From contig CAJQRD010000026.1 in assembly GCA_905480605.1 (NCBI GenBank), positions 1 through 64,000 on the forward strand: a stretch of DNA of 64,000 nt, given 5' to 3'. This DNA is from an uncultured Saprospiraceae bacterium (GTDB lineage: Bacteria > Bacteroidota > Bacteroidia > Chitinophagales > Saprospiraceae). The notes below the pieces were generated by a model. That model saw only the letters and a program-made list of their open reading frames with translations, was not told where the DNA came from and made no database searches. Below are positions 17,369 through 26,400 of the stretch, one piece after another (within the stretch, counting starts at the first letter, position 1; every line of letters begins with the position of its first letter). The position numbers and the translations under genes were made by a program.

Positions 17369-19738
17369 ATGTATCTTAAGAATATATTCATTATTGGTTT
17401 CCTTTTATTCACATGTTTTGCATCTGCCCAATCAACCCAATACTCAGTATCTGGTGTTGTAATTGACAACAGTTCCAATCAATTTATTGAGTATGCGACA
17501 ATATCAATAACAGAAACTAAAACAGGCAAAATGCTTGCAGGAACTACTTCTGACAATGAAGGAAAGTTTAAGCTATCCGTCTCGAAGACTGCGATTTCTG
17601 TTGAAATAAGTTTTATTGGATTTTCAACCAAATTTATTGAAAATGTAATTTTTGATGGAAACATGGCAAATTTAGGGACGATAAAACTAGGTGAAGACTC
17701 TCAACAATTGGATGAAATCGTCGTTACTGCTGAGAAATCAACAACAGAATTTAAACTTGACAAACGGGTATTTAATGTGGGCGCGGATCTCAGTTCAACT
17801 GGCACGAGTGCTTTAGAGGTTTTAAATAATGTGCCATCGGTTAATGTAAATATCGAAGGTCAAGTTTCATTGAGAGGGTCAAGCGGAGTGCAAATTCTAA
17901 TCAATGGAAAACCATCTGTCCTAGCAGATCAAGCCGGAAACGCATTAGGGACAATTACTGCTGACATGATAGAAAAGGTAGAAGTCATAACCAATCCTTC
18001 TGCAAAATATGAAGCAGAAGGCACAGCTGGAATAATAAATATTGTACTAAAGAAAAATGAAAAGAAAGGAATAAATGGTTCACTTTCTCTTAATTCTGGG
18101 GCGCCTCATAATCACAGTGTTGGATTGAGTATGAATCGACGTACAGAAAAGCTAAATGTATTTACCCAACTCGGTGTAGGATACAGGGAACTACCAAATG
18201 ACAATGAAAATATAAATCGTGATCTTATTAATAATACAGAATTGACAAGTAAGGGAGAAGAATTCAGAAATGAAAAAATTTATAATTTTATCCTAGGGTC
18301 AGACTATTACATCAATGATCAAAATGTTATTACATTATCTGGAAGTTTTACTTATGAAGTTGAAGATCAACCTTCAGAAACTTCATTTATACTTTCGTCG
18401 GACCAAGAGGCTGATTTGGCTTGGACCCGATTTGAAGATACTGAAGCCACAAATCCAAAGTTGCAATATGAATTGCAATACAAACGAGACTTTACCGATC
18501 ATAAAGATCATCAGTTGCTGTTTAGCGCGATTGGAAATTACTTTGGCAAAGAACAGGCTTCGATGTTTACAAACTCATTTACTACAGGTACATCAAATCA
18601 AAGTGATCAAATAACCGAAACTGACTTTAATGAAGGTAAGTTTACGTTTAATCTAGATTACACCAAGCCCTTTAAGAAAAATTGGACGATCGAATCAGGA
18701 GCTCAATATTTATTTAATGATGTAAATAACGATTTCAAAGTCAGCAATGATATCAATGGAGAATTTATCGTAGATCCTAATCTGACAAACATATTTGAAT
18801 ACAATCAAAAGGTTTTAGGTGTTTATACTACTGGTGCCTATGAAAGTGACTTTTGGGGATTGAAGCTAGGTCTACGTGTTGAGAATACCGATCTTTCTAC
18901 TTTGCTGATCAATACCAATGAAACCAACACTCAAAAGTTTACAAATTTATTTCCTTCAGCACATACTTCATATAAGCTAAGTGACGCCGTCTCGTTTCAA
19001 GCAGGATATTCTAAGCGAATCTATCGACCAAAACTTTGGGACCTAAATCCATTTTTTAATATTAGAAACAATTTCAGTGTCAGAGCAGGAAATCCAAATC
19101 TATTGCCAGAATATACAGACAGTTATGAAGTTGGAAGTATATTTATATTCGATGATATATCCTTAAATTTAAATGCTTACTATAGGTATACCACTGATAA
19201 AATTGAACGCGTATCAACCTTTGAAGAAAACGTTACCATTTTTAAACCAGTAAACATAGGAACGAATAAAGCAACTGGAATAGAAGCCAATTTTAAATAT
19301 TCAGCAATTAAAAATTTCACATTCAATGGAGATTTAAATTTCAATGTATTTAAAAGAGATGGCATATTCAACGATCAAGTGTTTGACTTCTCAGCAAATC
19401 AATGGTCTGCAAAATTAATTACCAAATACAAAGTGAACAAAGCACTCGATTTAGAAATAACAACACGACATGAATCTCAAGAAAAGTTAGTACAAGGTAA
19501 TTCAAGTGCCAATACATATGCGGATTTTGGTCTTCGTTATAAGATCCTAAATGGTAAAGCAATTTTCAGTTTGAGCGTTAGAGATGTTTTTGCTTCGCGT
19601 GTAAGTCAAACAACCGTAGAACAACCTGACTTCTATCTTTATAGCAGAAGGCAAAGAGGTCGTTTTATCACGCTTGGTTTTAGTTATGGTTTTGGAAAAG
19701 GAGAAGCTATGCAATATTCTGGTGGGAGAAGACGGTAG
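17369..19738 (+). CDS. TonB-dependent receptor-like outer membrane beta-barrel protein
   Basis: A 789-residue protein with a signal peptide (MYLKNIFIIGFLLFTCFASAQ). A CarboxypepD_reg-like domain follows (VSGVVIDNSSNQFIEYATIS to IKLGEDSQQLDEIVVTAEKS). The plug domain has LEVLNNVPSVNVNIEGQVSL then RGSSGVQILINGKPS and VEVITNPSAKYEAEGTAGII. The rest is an outer-membrane barrel ending GRFITLGFSYGFGKG. This belongs to the 'outer membrane beta-barrel family' group of TonB receptors (OMP_b-brl_3), whose substrates are mostly unknown. No SusD partner is adjacent. The broken ECF sigma gene is divergent upstream, though I see no evidence that they interact. It is intact and full length. Confidence 0.92.
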   Translation: MYLKNIFIIGFLLFTCFASAQSTQYSVSGVVIDNSSNQFIEYATISITETKTGKMLAGTTSDNEGKFKLSVSKTAISVEISFIGFSTKFIENVIFDGNMANLGTIKLGEDSQQLDEIVVTAEKSTTEFKLDKRVFNVGADLSSTGTSALEVLNNVPSVNVNIEGQVSLRGSSGVQILINGKPSVLADQAGNALGTITADMIEKVEVITNPSAKYEAEGTAGIINIVLKKNEKKGINGSLSLNSGAPHNHSVGLSMNRRTEKLNVFTQLGVGYRELPNDNENINRDLINNTELTSKGEEFRNEKIYNFILGSDYYINDQNVITLSGSFTYEVEDQPSETSFILSSDQEADLAWTRFEDTEATNPKLQYELQYKRDFTDHKDHQLLFSAIGNYFGKEQASMFTNSFTTGTSNQSDQITETDFNEGKFTFNLDYTKPFKKNWTIESGAQYLFNDVNNDFKVSNDINGEFIVDPNLTNIFEYNQKVLGVYTTGAYESDFWGLKLGLRVENTDLSTLLINTNETNTQKFTNLFPSAHTSYKLSDAVSFQAGYSKRIYRPKLWDLNPFFNIRNNFSVRAGNPNLLPEYTDSYEVGSIFIFDDISLNLNAYYRYTTDKIERVSTFEENVTIFKPVNIGTNKATGIEANFKYSAIKNFTFNGDLNFNVFKRDGIFNDQVFDFSANQWSAKLITKYKVNKALDLEITTRHESQEKLVQGNSSANTYADFGLRYKILNGKAIFSLSVRDVFASRVSQTTVEQPDFYLYSRRQRGRFITLGFSYGFGKGEAMQYSGGRRR

Positions 19739-19749
19739 GTATCTTATAT

Positions 19750-19793
19750 AAAAAAAGTAATCCTTAGCCTTCACAATCGAAGGTAAGGATTAC
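19750..19793 (-). terminator. Rho-independent terminator of the peroxiredoxin gene
   Basis: A stem of GTAATCCTTA plus CCTTC pairs with GAAGG plus TAAGGATTAC (19757-19793) around a six-base loop, with one bulge or mismatch. A seven-A tract on the plus strand adjoins it, giving a U run on the minus strand. It also lies just after the TonB receptor stop and may serve both directions. Confidence 0.75.
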
Positions 19794-19868
19794 AATCAAG
19801 TTTAGATTCATTGAATATCAACTCTATATGATATTCATTTCATCCGCACTCTATAGAAATAACAAAAT

Positions 19869-20494
19869 TTAAATACTTTTTTCAGTAAGATAGAAATCAA
19901 TCATCTCACAAGTTTCAACCGCTATAATTGCCTCTATTTCAGCTAAAGTTTTTGGTGGTGGCACAATCACTTTGTCTTCTGATTTCCAATCTAAAGGCAT
20001 TCCACTTTGTGTTTATCAGACATTTGTAATGCAGTAAGTGCTCTGATAATTTCATCCATATTTCTGCCCACATTTAATGGATAGTACATAATGAGCCTAA
20101 TCTTTTTTGAAGGATCAATGAAGAAAACCGCTCTTACTGCAGCAGTTTCGCTTTCATTTGGCTGAAGCATTCCATACTTCTTAGATACTTTCATATCCAT
20201 GTCAGCGATAATAGGAAAGTCAAAATATACACCCGTATTTTTCCTTATGTTATTTACCCATCCAAGATGAGCATGTATACTGTCTATACTCAAACCTAGC
20301 AATTCAGTATTAAGCGCTTCGAATTCTGGTTTTCTAATAGCAAACCCACTCATCTCTGTTGTGCACACTGGCGTAAAGTTAGCGGGGTGGGAAAACATTA
20401 CAATCCATTTATCTTTTGCAAAGTCAGATAATTTGATTTTACCTTTTGTTGTTACTGCCTCAAAGTCTGGAGCTTGATCTCCAATTCGCGGCAT
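19869..20494 (-). CDS. 1-Cys peroxiredoxin (Prx6/AhpC-TSA family), split by a one-base shift
   Basis: It reduces hydrogen and alkyl peroxides in the cytosol. The N-terminal frame (19991-20494) holds MPRIGDQAPDFEAVTTKG, the peroxidatic motif HPANFTPVCTTEMSGF (Cys in PVCT), and GLSIDSIHAHLGWV. That frame stops at 19991 after HKVECL. In the next frame the family's C-terminal part continues at once: PLDWKSEDKVIVPPPKTLAE, then IIAVETCEMIDFYLTEKSI, with a stop at 19869. One extra C in the CC run at about 20003 would restore a normal 208-residue Prx6. Prx6 proteins need the C-terminal domain for the dimer interface, so the split form would be unlikely to work. An assembly indel is the likelier reading. 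Confidence 0.88.
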
Positions 20495-20566
20495 TATATT
20501 TATTACTTCTTGTGCTTCTATTGTATTTAATTTATTGAAAATTTAACATTTACTATTCTAAGTATT

Positions 20567-20793
20567 CTAATAGCACATCAGATTATTTACTAACTAATTT
20601 CTTGCCTCGCCGGCAGAGCTTTCATTTTTGTCATTGCCACAAAAACGAAACAAAAAAATCTAGGCTGTCAGTATTTCTTAACGGTTCCAAAGATTTAAAA
20701 TCCTAAACAAGCGCAAACTCGCTTTCAGCTCAAACATGCCATTGTTTTTAACGGATTTTATATCTTTTCCTCCTAAAATTCATAATGCCGATT
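20567..20793. repeat. Dispersed intergenic repeat, copy 1
   Basis: The recognisable core starts with CTTGCCTCGCCGG (20602), runs through CAAAAACGAAACAAAAAAATC, TTAACGG, CCTAAACAAGCGCAAACTCG and AACATGCCATTG, and ends CCTAAAATTCATAATGCCG (20773-20791). The same order of blocks occurs at 22.6 kb and 31.9 kb. It is non-coding in all frames and lies between the peroxiredoxin and kelch genes. Confidence 0.85.
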
Positions 20794-20863
20794 AATTGAC
20801 CTACCTACAAATACTAATCTATAATATTGAATAATAGATTACACTGAAAGCACCGTATGTGTT

Positions 20864-22459
20864 TTACTCAGTCCAGATAACTTTTCGGGTCAACACCTTA
20901 GAACCTATTTTTACAGTATAATAAAATGCACCGTACCCAATATTCACATTATCGAGAACTAAAATATTTTTTCCTTGAACCGTCTCTTCTTTTTTTATCA
21001 CTTGTGCATGAATATGTTTTCCCATCGAATCTGTAATTGCAACAGATAATTCGGCAGGCCTTTCAATATGAATTGACATCCTCACAAGTTTATTTGCAGG
21101 GTTGGGGTAAAATTGCAGATGCTCACTTTTTTCAATTGAACTCACAGAAGAAATATCATTAACCTTTCGAATAGATACTTTGTATATCGTATTACTGGCT
21201 TCACTTTCTTGGCCTGTATTTATCCAAAAAATATTTGGTAAAGAGCTTCTTATTCCTCCATATAAATAACCAACATCTTGATATTCATTTCCTATTTTTG
21301 AACCATCAACAATATCATCATCGGTAAGTTGTGTTTCCGAATCTAAAATAAATACTGAACCTGCCCCAAGATATCCTGGTAAAGTTTGTGCGAGTCTTGT
21401 CTCTTTCATCGCCCCAGATTGATCTCTACTTACTTCCGCTATCGTATTTACAAATGGCACATCATTATCTTGCACCAACAAATCATCTTCGACGTAGAAC
21501 TGAGCAATCCCGCCAAAAAAGATGGTAGACATTTCTTTTTCTTCAGGATTATAAATGGGAAGATAACCACAATGATAATGATTGAAATATTGTGTAAAAT
21601 CTTCTATCGGCGTGTAATCGTTCTTGGTTATTTTAACTGGGTATAGCCAAGGCAAATCCACAGTATTTCTAAACACACCACTAAACACCATTAACTCTCT
21701 TTCTCCATTTGAAAGATATGGCACAAGGTTATAATCTCTTCTATGTAAATGCATTTCATCATGAATAGAATTTAAGATCTCTACTGAAATACCACCTGAG
21801 GTTTCAAGCTTGAATTTTCTAACTTCATTTGTGTATTCTTGTTCAAACCCAGGCCCAAAATTCGGTCCCATAGGATTGTACCGCCCCATAAATTTCTGGC
21901 CTCCAACCAAGTAATAAACATCATCAATTTTGTTAAGACCACCACCAGTTACTCTAAACGTTTCATCTTCCATTTGGAAGAAATTTGAAGACTTTAGAGT
22001 GTTACTTTTAATATCGCTTATTGTTTGCGGAATATCTATTACAGTGAGATAAGGAAACGTAATATGATCCCCTAATGTTGGGCTATAAGCGTAACCACCC
22101 GTGCAAAGCAACTTATCATTATCTTGATAGAATTGCATATTTGTTGAGGAGAGCTGTTCCTTAATCGATGTTGGCAATGTAGCCAGTGGTGCGCGCCATA
22201 CTTCCTGTGTTTTAGGATTCACAACAATCAAGTCTTGATTCTTTCCATCAGAACTAAAAGAAGCAAAAGGCTGCCGTTGATGTAATCCATCTAGTCGTCC
22301 TCCAACCAACAGCCACTCCCCATTATATGTACCAACTGCATAAGATTGAAGACCTCCAAGACCTTCTACTGCAACAGGTGACAAAGCAACTTCATATTGT
22401 TGTGCATGAATGGTCATAAAACCAAACATCATAAGTATCAATAATCTTATAATTTTCAT
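20864..22459 (-). CDS. Secreted kelch-like beta-propeller protein with T9SS sorting domain
   Basis: A 531-residue protein with a signal peptide (LLILMMFGFMTIHAQQ). Kelch-like motifs with diglycines follow (YNGEWLLVGGRLDGLHQRQ, LLCTGGYAYSP, DDVYYLVGGQKFMGRYNPMG, IFFGGIAQFYVED, VGYLYGGIRSSLP). A C-terminal type A sorting domain (EHLQFYPNPANKLVRMSIHI, GAFYYTVKIGSKVLTRKVI) targets it to the T9SS. The enzymatic role, if any, is unknown; no sugar-isomerase motif was recognised. A 42-residue membrane protein gene sits 6 nt upstream and is probably co-transcribed. The downstream region carries dispersed repeat copy 1. Confidence 0.85.
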   Translation of the reverse strand: MKIIRLLILMMFGFMTIHAQQYEVALSPVAVEGLGGLQSYAVGTYNGEWLLVGGRLDGLHQRQPFASFSSDGKNQDLIVVNPKTQEVWRAPLATLPTSIKEQLSSTNMQFYQDNDKLLCTGGYAYSPTLGDHITFPYLTVIDIPQTISDIKSNTLKSSNFFQMEDETFRVTGGGLNKIDDVYYLVGGQKFMGRYNPMGPNFGPGFEQEYTNEVRKFKLETSGGISVEILNSIHDEMHLHRRDYNLVPYLSNGERELMVFSGVFRNTVDLPWLYPVKITKNDYTPIEDFTQYFNHYHCGYLPIYNPEEKEMSTIFFGGIAQFYVEDDLLVQDNDVPFVNTIAEVSRDQSGAMKETRLAQTLPGYLGAGSVFILDSETQLTDDDIVDGSKIGNEYQDVGYLYGGIRSSLPNIFWINTGQESEASNTIYKVSIRKVNDISSVSSIEKSEHLQFYPNPANKLVRMSIHIERPAELSVAITDSMGKHIHAQVIKKEETVQGKNILVLDNVNIGYGAFYYTVKIGSKVLTRKVIWTE

Positions 22460-22465
22460 AATTAT

Positions 22466-22594
22466 TTATTTGTCGTTTTCCTCACTGTTATCGATAAGTT
22501 CTTCCCCTTTACGTGGTGTGAGTTTGTAAGCAAGCCAAGCAATTCCCACTACAAGATGAAGCAGTATAATAATTAGTATTATGTTAGTAAACAT
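22466..22594 (-). CDS. 42-residue single-span membrane protein
   Basis: A small ORF ends 6 nt before the kelch gene start. It reads MFTNIILIIILLHLVVGIAW, then LAYKLTPRKGEELIDNSEEN and DK before TAA. The hydrophobic stretch IILIIILLHLVVGIAWLAY is long enough for one membrane helix, and the KLTPRKG that follows gives a cytoplasmic positive flank with an acidic tail. Its start, spacing and orientation fit a two-gene operon with the kelch protein. No family is recognised. It is too short for most gene callers. Confidence 0.6.
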   Translation of the reverse strand: MFTNIILIIILLHLVVGIAWLAYKLTPRKGEELIDNSEENDK

Positions 22595-22631
22595 ATTTTT
22601 TGAATTTTATAACCACAGTTAATTTATTTAT

Positions 22632-22876
22632 TGAATAGCGCATTTTGATAGCATCAATTATAACTTTTTATAATTCAATTATTTACACCTTGCCTCGCCG
22701 TCAGGGCTTTCATTTTTGTCTTGATACAAAAACGAAACAAAAAAATCAAGGCTGTCTGTATTTCTTAACGGCTTCAAATTTTTAAAAACCTAAACAAGCG
22801 CAAACTCGCTTTCAGCTCAAACATGCCATTATTTTTAACGGTTTTTAAACATTTTCCACCTAAAATTCAGAATGCC
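22632..22876. repeat. Dispersed intergenic repeat, copy 2
   Basis: It shares with copy 3 a GAATAGCGCATTT-type lead (22633-22645) and then the common core from CTTGCCTCGCCG (22689) through CAAAAACGAAACAAAAAAATC, AAGGCTGTCTGTATTT, CCTAAACAAGCGCAAACTCG and ACCTAAAATTCAGAATGCC (22858-22875). It lies between the small membrane protein gene and the rhodanese gene. No ORF crosses it. Confidence 0.87.
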
Positions 22877-22941
22877 AGTTCAACTATTTTATAATTATTC
22901 ACACTTTTGAAATGGATAATATGTGCAACTTAAATGCGTTA

Positions 22942-23322
22942 TTAGTTTTGTTTAATCCATGCATTATAACCGCCAACAAGATTATTAACATCCTTGAATC
23001 CCATTTTCAACATCATATTACTGGCTGCTACACTTCGTCTACCACTGCGACAATAGATGATGTATTTTTTACTCTTATCCAAAATGGCCATTTTCTTTTG
23101 CATGCCTGCACCAAGCTCTATCAGCAATGGATTGCCAATAATACCTTGATTAATTTCTTTTTGAGTGCGCACATCAATTAGTTCAGTATTTTTATCTTTC
23201 AGTAGAAGACCTAGATCACTAACCGAGACGTTCGTAAAAGACAAACCACCTGATTTACGATTAATAATAATAAATGAAAATATTAATAGTGCAATTACCA
23301 CAATAATATAAAGAGTTGTCAT
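22942..23322 (-). CDS. Membrane-anchored single-domain rhodanese
   Basis: A 126-residue protein with an N-terminal membrane anchor (LYIIVVIALLIFSFIII) and one rhodanese domain: TELIDVRTQKEINQGIIG, active-site loop YCRSGRRS with the sulfur-accepting Cys, and the closing NLVGGYNAWIKQ. It moves sulfane sulfur between thiols, or acts as a sulfur carrier at the inner membrane face. It is 72 bp downstream of the persulfide dioxygenase gene on the same strand, so it is probably part of the same persulfide-handling unit. Confidence 0.9.
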   Translation of the reverse strand: MTTLYIIVVIALLIFSFIIINRKSGGLSFTNVSVSDLGLLLKDKNTELIDVRTQKEINQGIIGNPLLIELGAGMQKKMAILDKSKKYIIYCRSGRRSVAASNMMLKMGFKDVNNLVGGYNAWIKQN

Positions 23323-23394
23323 TGATTTACATTTAATTCAAAATAATTTGGTTAAAATTTATATTAACAGAAAAGATACAATTGCTTCATGAAA

Positions 23395-24804
23395 TTATAA
23401 CAACGTTGTTGGACATACATAGTCAGTTAGTTCGAATTTATTTGAAAGTTTAATTTTTTCAAATCCTCCTTTCACATCCACCAAGTTTCTATATCCTCTA
23501 GATTGCAAAATGGAAATAAAAATCAAAGACCTATATCCACCGGCACAATGTATATAGTGCTTGCCCTCTGCTACTATTTTTTTCATACTTTCATTTATAT
23601 AATCAAGTGGAGCATTGACTGCATTGACAATATGTTCACTTAAATACTCACTTGCTTTTCTAACATCTACAATTGTACCCTCTGAAAGAGAAGCCAACTC
23701 ATCTACATTCACAGAATTTACTACATCAAAATCTTTGTCTTCTTCTTTCCATGCTTTGAAGCCACCTTTAAGATATCCTTTGGCATTGTCGTAACCTACC
23801 CTTGCGAGTCTAGTGATTACCTCTTTTATTTTATCTTCATCTGCGATAATCAACAGCGGTTGTTTCACATCAGGAATCAAAGTACCAACCCATGTTGCAA
23901 AACTCCCATTGATACCAATAAAAATAGAATTCGGAATATATCCTTCTCTAAAGGCTTCCTCTGATCGGGTATCCAAGATCAAAGCTTCAGTCTCTTCGGC
24001 AACCAATTCAAATTCTCTTGGTGTAAGGGCTTTTGTTCCTTGTTCTATAACTTTATCAAGACTCTCATAACCCTGAATATTGATCATTACATTTTGAGGA
24101 AAATAATTTGGAGGAGGCATAAGTCCATCTAATACCTGAGTGACAAATTCATCTTCTGACATTGGTTGGAGTGCATAGTTAGTCTTTTTTTGATTGCCTA
24201 AGCTATCAGTAGTTTCACTGCTCATATTTTTACCACATGCTGATCCTTGCCCATGATTTGGATAGACTGTAATATCATCAGAAAGAGGCATGATTTTATT
24301 TCGAAGGGAATGATACAAGTGTCTAGCGAGCTTATCTTGTGTGAGGTCAGCAATAACCTTTTGTGCTAAATCTGGTCTACCTACATCACCTATAAATAAT
24401 GTATCGCCAGTAAATATTCCAACTTCTTTATTGTTTTCATCCCTTAGCAATAAGCAACTACTTTCCATTGTATGCCCAGGCGTATGCAATAACTCTAAAG
24501 TTATATCACCTACATTAAATATCTGACCATCTTTGGCGACTGTCTTCTCAAAGCCTGTCTCCATTTCTGTAGGGCCATATACGATTTGCGCACCCGTTTT
24601 CTTTGCTAAATCTATATGTCCAGAAACAAAATCGGCATGAAAATGAGTTTCAAAGATATATTTGATTTTAGCATTATCTCTTTCTGCCCTTTCTAAGTAA
24701 GGACTAGATTCTCTTAATGGATCTATGATTGCAGCTTCACCATTTGATTCAATGTAATATGCTGCTTCTGCAAGGCATCCTGTATATATTTGCTCAATTT
24801 TCAT
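23395..24804 (-). CDS. Persulfide dioxygenase-rhodanese fusion (ETHE1-type MBL fold plus two rhodanese domains)
   Basis: A 469-residue cytosolic protein. The N-terminal metallo-beta-lactamase domain has the metal motif ETHFHADFVSGH, LLHTPGHTMESS and FTGDTLFIGDVGRPDL, all typical of ETHE1-like glutathione persulfide dioxygenases that oxidise persulfide to sulfite. Two rhodanese domains follow. The first (ALILDTRSEEAFREGYIPNS, then LIIADEDKI) has no active-site Cys. The second (TIVDVRKASEYLSEHI) has HCAGGYRS with Cys. Fusions of this kind detoxify sulfide-derived persulfides. The Crp/Fnr gene 194 bp upstream on the same strand is the likely regulator. Confidence 0.93.
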   Translation of the reverse strand: MKIEQIYTGCLAEAAYYIESNGEAAIIDPLRESSPYLERAERDNAKIKYIFETHFHADFVSGHIDLAKKTGAQIVYGPTEMETGFEKTVAKDGQIFNVGDITLELLHTPGHTMESSCLLLRDENNKEVGIFTGDTLFIGDVGRPDLAQKVIADLTQDKLARHLYHSLRNKIMPLSDDITVYPNHGQGSACGKNMSSETTDSLGNQKKTNYALQPMSEDEFVTQVLDGLMPPPNYFPQNVMINIQGYESLDKVIEQGTKALTPREFELVAEETEALILDTRSEEAFREGYIPNSIFIGINGSFATWVGTLIPDVKQPLLIIADEDKIKEVITRLARVGYDNAKGYLKGGFKAWKEEDKDFDVVNSVNVDELASLSEGTIVDVRKASEYLSEHIVNAVNAPLDYINESMKKIVAEGKHYIHCAGGYRSLIFISILQSRGYRNLVDVKGGFEKIKLSNKFELTDYVCPTTLL

Positions 24805-24998
24805 TTGTACAATATTTTAAATGATTAATTATATTACAAATATAAACTAGAAGCAAAAAAGAGTAAGTAACAGAAGTTACACAAAGACGATGATCTTCGT
24901 CAGCTTTTAATGTGCAAAAGCTGATTTATATCATCACAATGTAATTTAAGGAATGGTATACCTTGGTTTATTTGATTAGAAAAGCTGTTTAAGTAGTC

Positions 24999-25655
24999 TT
25001 ATTTATTGTATTCTACAACAATGATCTTATTCCTTTGCTGTTCAATAAAATTGTCGTTTTCCAATTTCTTCATCAATCTAGATATGGCAACCCGAGAAGA
25101 ATAGAGTTCATTTGCTATATCTTGATGGGTGATATTGAGTACTGCACTTTTGGTAGCCCAAACTTTATCTTTAATATACATTCTCAACCTCTCTTCCAAA
25201 CTGTGAAAAACGATATTGTCAATTGCTTTGACCATTTCATTAAGACGTTCATTATAGCTATCAAGGACATAGGTACGCCATGATTTAAATTTAACCATCC
25301 AATCATCCATTCTTTCTACGGGAACAAATAACATTTCTGCATCAGTTTCAGATATTGCTCTCACCGACGATTTTGATTTACGCGAACAGCAATTAAGTGT
25401 AACGGCACAAGTTTCACCCAATTCAAGGTAATACAACAGTAACTCAACGCCTTCCTCATTTTCAGTCAATACTTTTATGGATCCTGAAATCACCAATGGC
25501 ATATGTGTTATCTCTGTGCCAATATCAACTATTGTTTTATCAGGTTCGAACTCTCTTAGGTAACTGTTCTGGCATAATTCAATTATCAATTTTGGTTCAA
25601 AAATATTTTGAAACCGACTTTCTATTTTAGTAAAACTCTTAGTGTCTAATAGCAT
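24999..25655 (-). CDS. Crp/Fnr-family transcriptional regulator of the persulfide genes (inferred target)
   Basis: A 218-residue regulator with a cyclic-nucleotide-binding-type beta-roll (MPLVISGSIKVLTENEEGVE), a dimer helix and a C-terminal helix-turn-helix (ITHQDIANELYSSRVAISRL then MKKLENDNFIE). The effector region has ELGETCAVTLNCCSRKSKS, with three cysteines, which recalls redox- or sulfur-responsive members of the family rather than cAMP receptors. The R-A-x-x-x phosphate-binding signature of CRP is absent as far as I can see. It is oriented with the persulfide dioxygenase gene downstream, so regulation by persulfide or redox state is a reasonable inference. Confidence 0.9.
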   Translation of the reverse strand: MLLDTKSFTKIESRFQNIFEPKLIIELCQNSYLREFEPDKTIVDIGTEITHMPLVISGSIKVLTENEEGVELLLYYLELGETCAVTLNCCSRKSKSSVRAISETDAEMLFVPVERMDDWMVKFKSWRTYVLDSYNERLNEMVKAIDNIVFHSLEERLRMYIKDKVWATKSAVLNITHQDIANELYSSRVAISRLMKKLENDNFIEQQRNKIIVVEYNK

Positions 25656-26400
25656 TGCAATCTTTTATCGTAATAAAATTTTAAAACCAAGTCCATACCT
25701 AACAGTTAGAACAAATCAACAAACTATTAAAAAGAATTAATTTCAATTGAAACAAATATAAACATGGAAAACCGTATTGGGTATAGATAATCTTTTTTAT
25801 TTACAAATACATTTCAAAATGCTTTGTCAAGTTTTGAATATTTAATTCTCTACTTATTCATCAATAGAGTCTAGACCCAATAGCAAAATCATATATCATG
25901 GCTTAAATTTGATAATACAAGACTTTATTAAAATCATCAACTAACGTAATGCTATATACTATATAGTTGATTGCATTTTTTCACTTCTAAAAATGCTAAT
26001 TATGAGAATATATTCAATAGGAATCAATAGCTTACAAAGCAATTCAAACACTTAACTTCCAAAGAAAAATTAAGCTGCTAAACCAATAATAACATTCTAA
26101 TTTCAAGAAACATATTATTATTCTTATGAAGTCGCAGACCATAAGTAATGTGTCCAACCATTCATGCCTACAGATATCAAGAAAATCTTAATAGCAAACG
26201 CATTTTAGAGGAGGTTGGATTTTTTCGGCTTCCTCTTTTCATTTTAGAATTCTTATATCATCTTATCCTCTCTTATATACATAATGTCAATAAAAATAAT
26301 TATAAAACGCTCTGCAATTTTTTAAATCTCCTTTTAAATATTATACCAAATATCTAATGAATAATTTTTTCTTTACCTTACGGTATAATAAATTCAAACA
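25656..26400. other. Gene-poor intergenic region, 745 bp
   Basis: No convincing gene, repeat or RNA structure is seen. A short plus-strand ORF at 26148-26357 has low-complexity hydrophobic content and no family resemblance and is not accepted. The last 40 bases contain TACCTTAC at 26379-26386, a weak -7-like match for the MFS gene downstream. Confidence 0.6.

Noticed and set aside
26148-26357. Plus-strand 69-codon ORF
   Set aside because: Low-complexity Leu/Asn-rich translation without conserved features or promoter.
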